A DNA stretch of 64,000 nucleotides. It comes from a virus. The notes below the pieces were generated by a model, which worked only from the letters and a program-made list of their open reading frames with translations, searched no databases and was not told where the DNA came from. This document shows, piece after piece, positions 56,665-64,000 of this stretch (positions are counted from its first letter, which is position 1; the number at the start of each line of letters is the position of its first letter). Both the position numbers and the translations under genes were made by a program. The stretch is taken from IMG/VR virus record IMGVR_UViG_3300032334_000488, positions 1 to 64,000 of that record. One strand, written 5' to 3'.

Positions 56665-56913
56665 ATGAGAAAACCAGCAAACCCAAAGTTGTACGCAACT
56701 ATTGTTGCTATGGCTCGTGCGAAGTACTCGTCGTATCCAAATCCAGGTGCATCAGCATGGGTGCATAAGAAGTACGTACAAAGCGGTGGACAGTTTATTG
56801 AGACCACTGAAGCAACACGTCGTGCAGGTATGGAAAAGAAGAAAGCCGACAAAGAAAAATCAAAACACTTGGAAGAGAAAAAAGACGTTAAGAAAGATAA
56901 GAAGAAGAAGTAA
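56665..56913 (+). CDS. DUF5872-like basic protein
   Basis: 82 residues. MARAKYSSYPNPGASAWVHK followed by KYVQSGGQ resembles a small phage family. The C-terminus is extremely Lys/Glu rich. Coupled to the portal start. Confidence 0.55.
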   Translation: MRKPANPKLYATIVAMARAKYSSYPNPGASAWVHKKYVQSGGQFIETTEATRRAGMEKKKADKEKSKHLEEKKDVKKDKKKK

Positions 56914-58652
56914 TGTCATTTCTTGACTTTAGTCCTCCATCGTATAGAGCAGCCTCTAGCGACTTAACTATCTCTATTTCACCACTTGGTTTGGTGGAAC
57001 TTGCTGATGAAGAATTTGAAGTACACGGTCCACGCCTCAATCGTTACTCGCTGAACTGGGCGATGTACCTTGGTCATCACTGGGGTTACCGCCGTGAACA
57101 AGGCGAAATGCAGATTGCAGTTAACTACTATCGTGCATTTAATGACTATCTTTCACGTTTTACATTTGGTAACGGATTACATTTTCGTTCTCCTAAGGCA
57201 ACAGAAGCAATTGTTCCAGACCGCTTAGAGCGTATCTGGGAAGTAGACAACGACAAGATGCGTGTACTACTTGAGATGGGTCAACAAGGCGGCATCACTG
57301 GTGACGTATTTGTTAAAGTTGCCTACGAAGAACCATGGACTGACTCTGCTGGACACTTCCATCCTGGTCGTGTTCGTTTACTACCAATGAACTCTTCATT
57401 CTGCTTCCCTGAGTTTCACCCACACGATCGAACACGCCTATTGCGTTTTAAGCAGAAGTATCGTTTCTGGGGAACATCACTAGAAGGTACACGTCAAGTG
57501 TTTACCTATACTGAGATTTTGACTGACGACGTTATTGAAGAATACGTAAACGACGAGTTGATCGACTCTCGTCCAAATCCACTTGGACTAATTCCAGTGG
57601 TACACATACCTAATGTTCCTGTTTCAGGATCGCCGTGGGGTCTCTCGGACGCACACGACATCATCACTATCAACCGTGCATATAACGAAATTAGCACTGA
57701 TGTCGCTGACATCATTAACTACCACGCATCACCAGTAACGGTGATCGTGGGTGCTAAAGCCTCTAACTTGGAAAAGGGTGCTAAAAAAGTCTGGGGCGGT
57801 CTTCCAAAAGATGCTCAGGTTTTCAATCTTGAAGGTGGCGCCCAAGGTATTGACGGTGCTTTGAAGTATCTTGAACTTCTAAAGCGCTCAATGCATGAAA
57901 TTATGAACATCCCAGAAACCGCACTGGGACAAGTTCAAGCAATCTCTAACACTTCAGGTGTTGCACTTTCTATTCAGTATCAGCCATTGATGAACCGCTA
58001 CTCACAAAAGGTAGCGCAGTACGGCAAGGGACTAGAAAGAATCAATGAACTTGCACTTCGTACTCTGTTCCTCAAAGAGCCAGAGACTATGCTCTACAAC
58101 CCAGAGTTTGATGGTCCAATCAAAGAAGGTCAGTTACCACAACTAGATCCTAATGACCCAATCTCTTACATGAATTACGCTCACTTCCCACAACCACTGC
58201 CTCTTGACAAGTTGATTGCGCTTAACGAAATCCAGACTAAGTTGGGTATGGGTCTTGAGTCTAAGGAGGGTGCACTCCGTACTCTTGGTGAGGAATTCCC
58301 AGAGGAGAAGTTGGAAGAGATTCGTCAAGAACTTATCTCTGATGCCCAAGCAGATGGCGCTCTACAACTTGTTAAGATTCAAATTCAGAAGCAGATTATG
58401 GACATGACTGGCATGATGCCAGGACCTGATGGCAACTCTGCTATCCCAATGCAGCCTACCCAACTAGGAGATGGCGACGTTATGGGTGATGGAGTTATTG
58501 GTGCAGAAGATCCAAAGAACCCAGAGAACGCAGCAAGCCAAGAGACTAAGGGAATCGAAGTCCAGGCTGAAGCAGACCTGCGTAACAAACTTGTCACCGA
58601 TGCCTATGGAACCAAAATTCCACAGCGCAGAACAGTAGACAGGAAAGAATAA
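56913..58652 (+). CDS. portal protein
   Basis: 579 residues. Large alpha/beta protein with IPETALGQVQAIS...SGVALSIQYQPL in the portal core and a Glu-rich C-terminus. Positioned after terminase and before the scaffold and capsid. Forms the dodecameric DNA channel. Confidence 0.85.
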   Translation: MSFLDFSPPSYRAASSDLTISISPLGLVELADEEFEVHGPRLNRYSLNWAMYLGHHWGYRREQGEMQIAVNYYRAFNDYLSRFTFGNGLHFRSPKATEAIVPDRLERIWEVDNDKMRVLLEMGQQGGITGDVFVKVAYEEPWTDSAGHFHPGRVRLLPMNSSFCFPEFHPHDRTRLLRFKQKYRFWGTSLEGTRQVFTYTEILTDDVIEEYVNDELIDSRPNPLGLIPVVHIPNVPVSGSPWGLSDAHDIITINRAYNEISTDVADIINYHASPVTVIVGAKASNLEKGAKKVWGGLPKDAQVFNLEGGAQGIDGALKYLELLKRSMHEIMNIPETALGQVQAISNTSGVALSIQYQPLMNRYSQKVAQYGKGLERINELALRTLFLKEPETMLYNPEFDGPIKEGQLPQLDPNDPISYMNYAHFPQPLPLDKLIALNEIQTKLGMGLESKEGALRTLGEEFPEEKLEEIRQELISDAQADGALQLVKIQIQKQIMDMTGMMPGPDGNSAIPMQPTQLGDGDVMGDGVIGAEDPKNPENAASQETKGIEVQAEADLRNKLVTDAYGTKIPQRRTVDRKE

Positions 58653-58780
58653 GATTCTGATAAAAAATCAGAGTATACCGAGATTTTTGTATTGAAATGT
58701 AATGCAATTATCTCGTAATAAAACCCAGTGGCACGCCGCAAGGCATTCGGACAAAGACCCAGAAAATATAGGTGATTACT

Positions 58781-59554
58781 ATGGAAAACCAAGTAGAAAC
58801 CGCTGACCTACTGTCTCCGCAACTAGCAGAAGCAGTAACAGCACAAGAAGTTTTTCAGAATGAGGTGAGTTCTGTGTATACCGCAGATGACATTGCTAAG
58901 GCTCGTGAGCAAGAAAAGGCAAAGTTATATCCTCAGATGGAAAAGATGAAAGAAGAACTTGCAGCAGCAAAGGCTCGTGCTGAAGAAGCAGCAGCCAAAG
59001 AAGCAGAGCGTGAAACCCTTCGTATTGCTCTTGAAAAAGATGCAGAGGCAAAGCGCAAGCAAGAAGAAGAAAGTGAACTATCGTTCAAAGAACTCCTCGC
59101 AAAGAAGGAGCAAGAATTTAATTCTCAACTAGAGAATGAACGTCTTGAAAGAGAACGTGCATTTGCTCTACTAGAGCAAGAGCGCAGGTTCCAAGAACTA
59201 ATGAATTACCGTCAAGATCGTCTGGAACAAGAGCGGGATAACATCGTTCCTGAACTAATCGACTTGATCCAAGGTAATACTCCCGATGAAATTGAGAGCA
59301 GCATCGCTACTCTCAAAGACAAGTCTTCAAGTATCTTGCAGTCTGCTCAAGCAGCCATGCAGAATGCGAAGCAACAAATGGCAGGTACTCGAATTACCGC
59401 ACCTGCCTCAGGACCCCTCGATAATGACTCGTCACAACAATCGTATACACCCGATGCAATTCGGGACATGACAATGGCCGACTATGCGAAACAAAGAGCC
59501 AAACTACTTGGCACTGCAGCCAGCAATCGTGGTCAGGGACTGTTCGATCAGTAA
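58781..59554 (+). CDS. scaffold-like coiled-coil protein
   Basis: 257 residues, start MENQVE with AGGTGA ribosome binding site. Almost wholly charged coiled coil (KEAERETLRIALEKDAEAKR). Between portal and capsid; would guide head assembly. No protease domain. Confidence 0.7.
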   Translation: MENQVETADLLSPQLAEAVTAQEVFQNEVSSVYTADDIAKAREQEKAKLYPQMEKMKEELAAAKARAEEAAAKEAERETLRIALEKDAEAKRKQEEESELSFKELLAKKEQEFNSQLENERLERERAFALLEQERRFQELMNYRQDRLEQERDNIVPELIDLIQGNTPDEIESSIATLKDKSSSILQSAQAAMQNAKQQMAGTRITAPASGPLDNDSSQQSYTPDAIRDMTMADYAKQRAKLLGTAASNRGQGLFDQ

Positions 59555-59593
59555 TCCCTTCCAACTAACCCATTAAGAAAGGACTTGACCTAA

Positions 59594-60721
59594 ATGGCAA
59601 GTGCAATTACAGGTACTGGGCAACTCGCAGGAGCGCCTACAGCGTACTCAGGTTCAAACTCATCTTTGAACCAAGCAATTCAAACAATCTGGAGCAAGGA
59701 AATTTTGTTCCAGGCAATGCCAATTCTTCGCTTCGAGCAATTCGCAGTTAAGAAGACAGAACTAGGTGTAGCACCTGGTCTCCGTGTGAACTTCCTCCGT
59801 TACAAGAACTTTGGTATCGATCCAACACCTCTAACTGAAGGTGTTCGTATGACAACCAACGCTCTAACAGCAGAGCAGATCGCAATCACAGTTGCAGAAC
59901 ACGGCTACGCAGTAGCAGTTTCTGAACTACTTCTTAACGCATCATTCGATGACGTTATGGCGTCAGCATCACGTCTTCTAGGTCGCCACATGGCACAGTA
60001 CCTAGATGTACAGGCTCGCAACACACTATCAGCAGCAACATCAGCAGTATTTGGTTACGACCGTACTGGCCTACAAGGTGTTAATGACTGGTACAACGAA
60101 GGAACACCTGCATCATCAATCTCAGCACTAGATGGTAACTACAAGTTGTCAACAGGTGCTGTAAAGGATGCTGCTCTTACCCTTGCTGGTAAGAACATCC
60201 CTCGCTTAGGTGAGACATACGTACAGTTCGTACACCCAAAGCAGTCACGTGACATTCGTTCGAACCCAGAGTTCATCGAAGTTACAAAGTACGCTGCTCC
60301 AGGAAACTTCATGCTCGGTGAAATCGGTCGTCTATACGACGTAGTATTCATCGAAACAACACAGGTTAAGAAGTTGGCTATCAATGCTGCTTACACAACA
60401 TCAACATCTGTTGGTGTTCCAGCAGATCAGTACAGCGTTCCTGTCAAGGCTAACACAGCCCCAGGTAACGGTGGAAACCCAGAGTCTGCAGATTTCACAG
60501 CAGAAAAGGGTTACCTAACTAACGCTACTGGTAACGGTGCTGAAGTTTACGAATCAATCATGATTGGTGACAACGCATTTGGTCACGCAATCTCTCTTCC
60601 AGTTGAACTACGTGACGGTGGAGTTCTTGACTTCGGTCGTGAGCACGCTCTTGCATGGTACGCAATCTGGGGCCTAGGTGTAATCACCGATCAGGCTATC
60701 GTCAAGGTTTACACAAACTAA
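59594..60721 (+). CDS. major capsid protein (N4-gp56-like)
   Basis: 375 residues. HK97-fold type sequence with features of the N4-gp56 family: TEGVRMTTNALTAEQIAITV, VQFVHPKQSRDIRSNPEF and IGRLYDVVFIETTQV. Forms the icosahedral shell. Followed by a long stem-loop, then the next head gene. Confidence 0.85.
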   Translation: MASAITGTGQLAGAPTAYSGSNSSLNQAIQTIWSKEILFQAMPILRFEQFAVKKTELGVAPGLRVNFLRYKNFGIDPTPLTEGVRMTTNALTAEQIAITVAEHGYAVAVSELLLNASFDDVMASASRLLGRHMAQYLDVQARNTLSAATSAVFGYDRTGLQGVNDWYNEGTPASSISALDGNYKLSTGAVKDAALTLAGKNIPRLGETYVQFVHPKQSRDIRSNPEFIEVTKYAAPGNFMLGEIGRLYDVVFIETTQVKKLAINAAYTTSTSVGVPADQYSVPVKANTAPGNGGNPESADFTAEKGYLTNATGNGAEVYESIMIGDNAFGHAISLPVELRDGGVLDFGREHALAWYAIWGLGVITDQAIVKVYTN

Positions 60722-60734
60722 GACAAGTTTTACA

Positions 60735-60775
60735 GATGTCTGGGGACCCTACTCCTTCCTGGGTCCCCAGGCATC
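60735..60775 (+). terminator. 15-bp stem-loop after the capsid gene
   Basis: GATGTCTGGGGACCC (60735-60749) and GGGTCCCCAGGCATC (60761-60775) pair with one G-U and an 11-base loop. No T run; partial terminator or mRNA stabiliser that lowers expression of downstream genes. Confidence 0.6.
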
Positions 60776-60807
60776 AATAACCAATCTACTTTAGGAGAAT
60801 AAATACC

Positions 60808-61179
60808 GTGGCAAATACACCAGTAAGTCCTTTAGACGCAACAGGTCGTGCTAAAGAACAAGCAACAAAGAAGAACGCAGCAGAGTTAAAGAAGCGTGCA
60901 GAAGAAATCTCAATCGCTACGCAACTTGAGGCAGAGAGTCTGGAGAAGGATGTCTTTGATCCTAAGAATCCAGATGCCCCACTCGTACTAGACGAGATCG
61001 AAAATGTTGGAGTATCAACTGCAGGTGACATGGTCGTCATCCGTACAATCACTGACATTGAAGATATGACTTACGGTGTAGGAAACTCTTACACCTTCAA
61101 AGCAGGCGTTAAGTATCGAGTCCCATCAGGTCTTGCGGCTTACCTTGAGCAACTTGGATATATTTGGCGTCCTAACTAA
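60808..61179 (+). CDS. unknown head-region protein
   Basis: 123 residues, GTG start with TAGGAGA. Lys/Glu-rich first half and beta-rich second half. Head completion or decoration role by position. Confidence 0.55.
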   Translation: MANTPVSPLDATGRAKEQATKKNAAELKKRAEEISIATQLEAESLEKDVFDPKNPDAPLVLDEIENVGVSTAGDMVVIRTITDIEDMTYGVGNSYTFKAGVKYRVPSGLAAYLEQLGYIWRPN

Positions 61180-61198
61180 ACACTAGACGTCACAAGTA

Positions 61199-61253
61199 GT
61201 CCGACCCTCAACTGGTTCCCGCCCTCCTCCCAGTTGGGGGTTGGACCTTTTTT
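61199..61253 (+). terminator. rho-independent terminator
   Basis: Arms 61199-61215 and 61230-61246 pair over 17 bp with two G-U pairs, followed by six T. The strongest terminator in the window; it ends the head transcript. Confidence 0.85.
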
Positions 61254-61311
61254 GTGCTGTGTAAATCTTAATTACACGAGATGATAAGGGCAGTAATTTA
61301 ACGGAGGTTTT

Positions 61312-62370
61312 GTGGCTACTATAGATGGTATGGCAGACCGCCTACGTTATGAGATAGGCGACATCGGTCGTTCGTTTGTCTATCAGTTTATTGCTGATGG
61401 CACCACTAACCGTTTTCTTATTCCGTACTCTCCTCTTGATGGTGCTAACTTGGTTGTAAACCAAGAAGGCGATGACGTCTCTGCAACTGTTGAAGTAGAA
61501 GAAGCAACTGGCTACATTGTATTTGACACTGTGCCTGCTCCAGGTGACACCATTATTGTTGCTGGAAACTACTACAAGTATTTTACAAATGTTGAAATCT
61601 GCCAATACGTTACAGACGCATTTGAGCAACACACAACTTTTCATACAGACTCTTATGGTCGAGTAATGAGTGTCTCTACTTTACCTACAGTCGAAGAATA
61701 CCCAGTAGTTATTTATGCATCTACTTTAGCCATGTACACACTGGCTACCGATGCCTCTTTTGACATTGACATTACAGCACCAGATGGAGTGATGATTCCT
61801 CGCTCTGAGCGTTATCGTCAGTTAATGCAGATGATTGATGTTCGCAAAAATCAATACAAGGAACTCTGCTCTCAACTTGGTATTGGTCTTTACAAGATCG
61901 ACGTGTTTTCTTTGCGCCGTATCTCAAAGACCACCAACGAATATGTACCAGTCTTTGAACCACAAGAAATTGATAATAAGTCTCCTAAGACACGAGTTCG
62001 TCTACCTATTCCTACCTATGGAAATGTTAAGCCAACTCCAACGACTGTTGTACAAGACTTGAATATCTACGAAGGCGATGACTATGAGTTCTCTATTCGT
62101 TTAGACTTTGAAGTTGATAACCTCACTCCATTGGCAGAAATTAGATCACTTCCAGGTGCAGCAGTTGTAGTCACTGAGTTTACTGTAACAAAACCAAACA
62201 TCACTGAAGATGGCGATAACCAACGAACACTGGTCCTTTCACTTACTGGTGAACAGACTCGTTTACTTCCTGGAAAGTCTTACTACGACGTACAATTAAC
62301 TGATGCAGAAGGCGTAACTCACACTTACGTCTCTGGAATAATCTTCGTTACCAAAGAGGTAAGCCAATGA
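61312..62370 (+). CDS. head-tail connector or baseplate-type protein
   Basis: 352 residues, GTG start after ACGGAGG. N-terminal beta-rich part followed by helices typical of connectors (gp6-like), and a C-terminal Ig-like half (EGDDYEFSIRLDF ... YYDVQLTDAEG) like upper baseplate proteins. Assignment moderate. Confidence 0.5.
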   Translation: MATIDGMADRLRYEIGDIGRSFVYQFIADGTTNRFLIPYSPLDGANLVVNQEGDDVSATVEVEEATGYIVFDTVPAPGDTIIVAGNYYKYFTNVEICQYVTDAFEQHTTFHTDSYGRVMSVSTLPTVEEYPVVIYASTLAMYTLATDASFDIDITAPDGVMIPRSERYRQLMQMIDVRKNQYKELCSQLGIGLYKIDVFSLRRISKTTNEYVPVFEPQEIDNKSPKTRVRLPIPTYGNVKPTPTTVVQDLNIYEGDDYEFSIRLDFEVDNLTPLAEIRSLPGAAVVVTEFTVTKPNITEDGDNQRTLVLSLTGEQTRLLPGKSYYDVQLTDAEGVTHTYVSGIIFVTKEVSQ

Positions 62371-63020
62371 CCCCAAATCAATACACCCGTCCAGGGTCTA
62401 ATACTGTTCCAATCGCCGTAAACGATGTTGTATTAATTACAACTCCAGAAGGCACTACTCATCCATCAGGTTGTGGATGTGGTAGTTGTTCTGGTGGTGG
62501 TGGAGCAGTCACTGGTGCACAAGGTACCCAAGGCGTTAGAGGCGCCCAAGGAATACAAGGCGTACAGGGAACTCAGGGCGTTATCGGATCTCAAGGTATC
62601 CAGGGTGTTCAAGGAAGAGCAGTACAAGGTACACAAGGAACGCAGGGTGCTGGAACTCCAGGAACTCAGGGTCTTCAAGGAACACAGGGCCTTGACGGTG
62701 CTTATGCAGCCCAAGGTATTCAAGGAGTACAAGGAACCGCAGGTTCTCAAGGTATTGGTGGAGCAACTCTTGACAACACCGATGACCTTACAGAAGGCAC
62801 TACAAATAAGTACTTCACAGTTGGTCGTGTATCATTTGAGCATACCCAGGGAGCAGCAAGTGCTACCTGGAATGTTGTTCACAATTTAAATTTTTATCCT
62901 AACGTTACAGTTCAAGATTCGGCTGGTAATATAGTCGAAGGTGAAATCGCTTACACTAATTCGGACTCCTTAGTAATAACCTTTTCAGCAGCGTTCTCAG
63001 GTACAGCCTACTTATCTTAA
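62367..63020 (+). CDS. collagen-like fibre or tail protein
   Basis: 217 residues. Gly-X-Y repeats (GTQGVRGAQGIQGVQG) in the middle, an N-terminal Cys-rich CGCGSCSGG stretch and a C-terminal globular beta domain. Probably a trimeric virion fibre. ATG overlaps the previous stop. Confidence 0.75.
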   Translation: MTPNQYTRPGSNTVPIAVNDVVLITTPEGTTHPSGCGCGSCSGGGGAVTGAQGTQGVRGAQGIQGVQGTQGVIGSQGIQGVQGRAVQGTQGTQGAGTPGTQGLQGTQGLDGAYAAQGIQGVQGTAGSQGIGGATLDNTDDLTEGTTNKYFTVGRVSFEHTQGAASATWNVVHNLNFYPNVTVQDSAGNIVEGEIAYTNSDSLVITFSAAFSGTAYLS

Positions 63021-63032
63021 GGAGATAACCGA

Positions 63033-64000
63033 ATGGCAAGAAAGTTTTTAACCCCGATTGATTTAGGCAAACTTGAACTTCAAAATGCCCGAATTCAAAA
63101 CCTTTCAACAGCACAAAAGCCAGTCAACCCAGTCGAAGGTCAGATCTACTATGACACTGACGATAAGGTTGTAAAGACCTGGAATGGTACTGCGTGGATT
63201 AACGCAAGCCAAGGTACACAAGGTGTGCAAGGCACTGTTGGTGCTCAGGGTGTACAAGGAACTCACGGTACACAGGGCGTACAAGGTACAGAAGGTCAAC
63301 AGGGAACTCAAGGCACTGATGGTACCCAAGGTACTCAAGGTACCGATGGAACTCAAGGTACTCAAGGCACTGATGGTACACAAGGAACTCAGGGTACCGA
63401 TGGAACCCAAGGTACACAGGGAACTGAAGGACAACAGGGTACTCAAGGTACAGATGGAACTCAAGGTACACAAGGTACTGATGGTACACAGGGCACACAA
63501 GGTACTGACGGCACACAAGGTGTGCAAGGAACCGAAGGTCAACAAGGAGTTCAAGGTACTGAAGGACAGCAAGGTACACAAGGAACAGAAGGCGCCCAAG
63601 GTACACAGGGAACTGACGGTACACAAGGAACCGAAGGATCACAGGGTACACAGGGTGCTGAAGGTAACTTTGGTGGTATCACAGTTGTTTACAACTTTGA
63701 TGATACTGTCACAATGGCAGACCCAGGCGACAATAATGCTCGTCTAAACAATGCTAACCCAACTCTAGTTACACACCTGGCATTGGATGATAATCCTGCT
63801 GATGGTAACTATGACATCTCTAACTTTTTACAAACAATCGATGACTCAACATCACCAATTAAGGGTCACGTAAAGGTATCTAGAAAATTTGATACTGCTA
63901 CTTTTTACCTCTACACAATCTCTGGTGTTACAGATTCAGCGCCAAACTGGTTTGATGTAGAAGTTGCTTATGTCTCTGGTCAAGGAGCATTTACTGACGG
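63033..64000 (+). CDS. collagen-like tail fibre, 3' end outside window
   Basis: Open from ATG 63033 (AAGGAGA site) to the window edge. [20 protein letters not shown] is a fibre-adaptor-like start; then GTQG/GTDG repeats from 63.21 to 63.66 kb and a globular beta domain. Trimeric host-recognition fibre is likely. Confidence 0.8.
   Translation, partial: MARKFLTPIDLGKLELQNARIQNLSTAQKPVNPVEGQIYYDTDDKVVKTWNGTAWINASQGTQGVQGTVGAQGVQGTHGTQGVQGTEGQQGTQGTDGTQGTQGTDGTQGTQGTDGTQGTQGTDGTQGTQGTEGQQGTQGTDGTQGTQGTDGTQGTQGTDGTQGVQGTEGQQGVQGTEGQQGTQGTEGAQGTQGTDGTQGTEGSQGTQGAEGNFGGITVVYNFDDTVTMADPGDNNARLNNANPTLVTHLALDDNPADGNYDISNFLQTIDDSTSPIKGHVKVSRKFDTATFYLYTISGVTDSAPNWFDVEVAYVSGQGAFTD

Noticed and set aside
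62500-63660. Regular short repeats that could suggest a CRISPR array
   Set aside because: Period 9-18 bases in frame with Gly-X-Y protein repeats; no conserved direct repeats with unique spacers.
1-64000. tRNA genes
   Set aside because: No cloverleaf with a GGTTCGAxxCC-type arm and matching acceptor seen in the non-coding gaps, though short or degenerate ones could be missed by eye.

Overview
This window looks like most of the genome of a tailed double-stranded DNA phage of an actinobacterium. Two WhiB-type iron-sulphur proteins, a SpoVS-like protein and a DUF7455-like zinc protein point to an actinobacterial host. The DNA has moderate GC. Together with collagen-like tail proteins and a B12-dependent ribonucleotide reductase, this would fit a freshwater, low-GC actinobacterial host, but that is inference. 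Genes are tightly packed and many overlap by 1-4 bases (TAATG, ATGA, GTGA).

Layout. Bases 1-13 kb (plus strand) hold the replication and recombination module: DnaB-like helicase (truncated by the window edge), DnaG-like primase, SNF2 helicase, a candidate ssDNA-binding protein, family A DNA polymerase, RecA-like recombinase, Hjc-like and RuvC-like resolvases, a Cas4-like nuclease, WhiB and, unexpectedly, a secreted subtilase. Bases 13-17 kb hold SpoVS and a run of small unknown or structural-looking proteins. Bases 17-23 kb hold a nucleotidyltransferase-fold protein, a HAD-like protein lacking its nucleophile, a large unknown protein, the class II ribonucleotide reductase and an HNH endonuclease.

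Bases 23.4-36.1 kb are an accessory block on the minus strand: lytic transglycosylase-like protein, tyrosine integrase, excisionase-like HTH protein, pyrimidine-dimer glycosylase-like protein, a second WhiB, many very small proteins, and a MoxR-type AAA+ ATPase next to a protein combining a HEXXH metallopeptidase-like motif with a VWA domain. It is bounded on both sides by HNH-type endonuclease genes and fed by a 1-kb non-coding region rich in perfect inverted repeats (36.14-37.15 kb). Integrase and excisionase suggest a temperate or formerly temperate phage.

Bases 38.9-42.3 kb (plus strand) are a cassette of overlapping small genes: a ParB-like protein, an Arr-like ADP-ribosyltransferase candidate and three paralogous GNAT acetyltransferases. 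Several share an N-terminal peptide, consensus N-L-[SN]-x-x-Q-F, that recurs in otherwise unrelated proteins elsewhere in the window. I consider this the best candidate for an undescribed system, possibly a virion-packaging or shared targeting tag. Bases 42-52 kb hold a cupin, a CHAP endolysin, an HslV/proteasome-type Ntn hydrolase, holin-like membrane proteins and an 874-residue secreted Ala/Thr/Pro-rich protein. Bases 52-64 kb are the virion module: large terminase, portal, scaffold-like protein, N4-gp56-type major capsid protein, connector and collagen-like fibre proteins. The last gene runs off the window.
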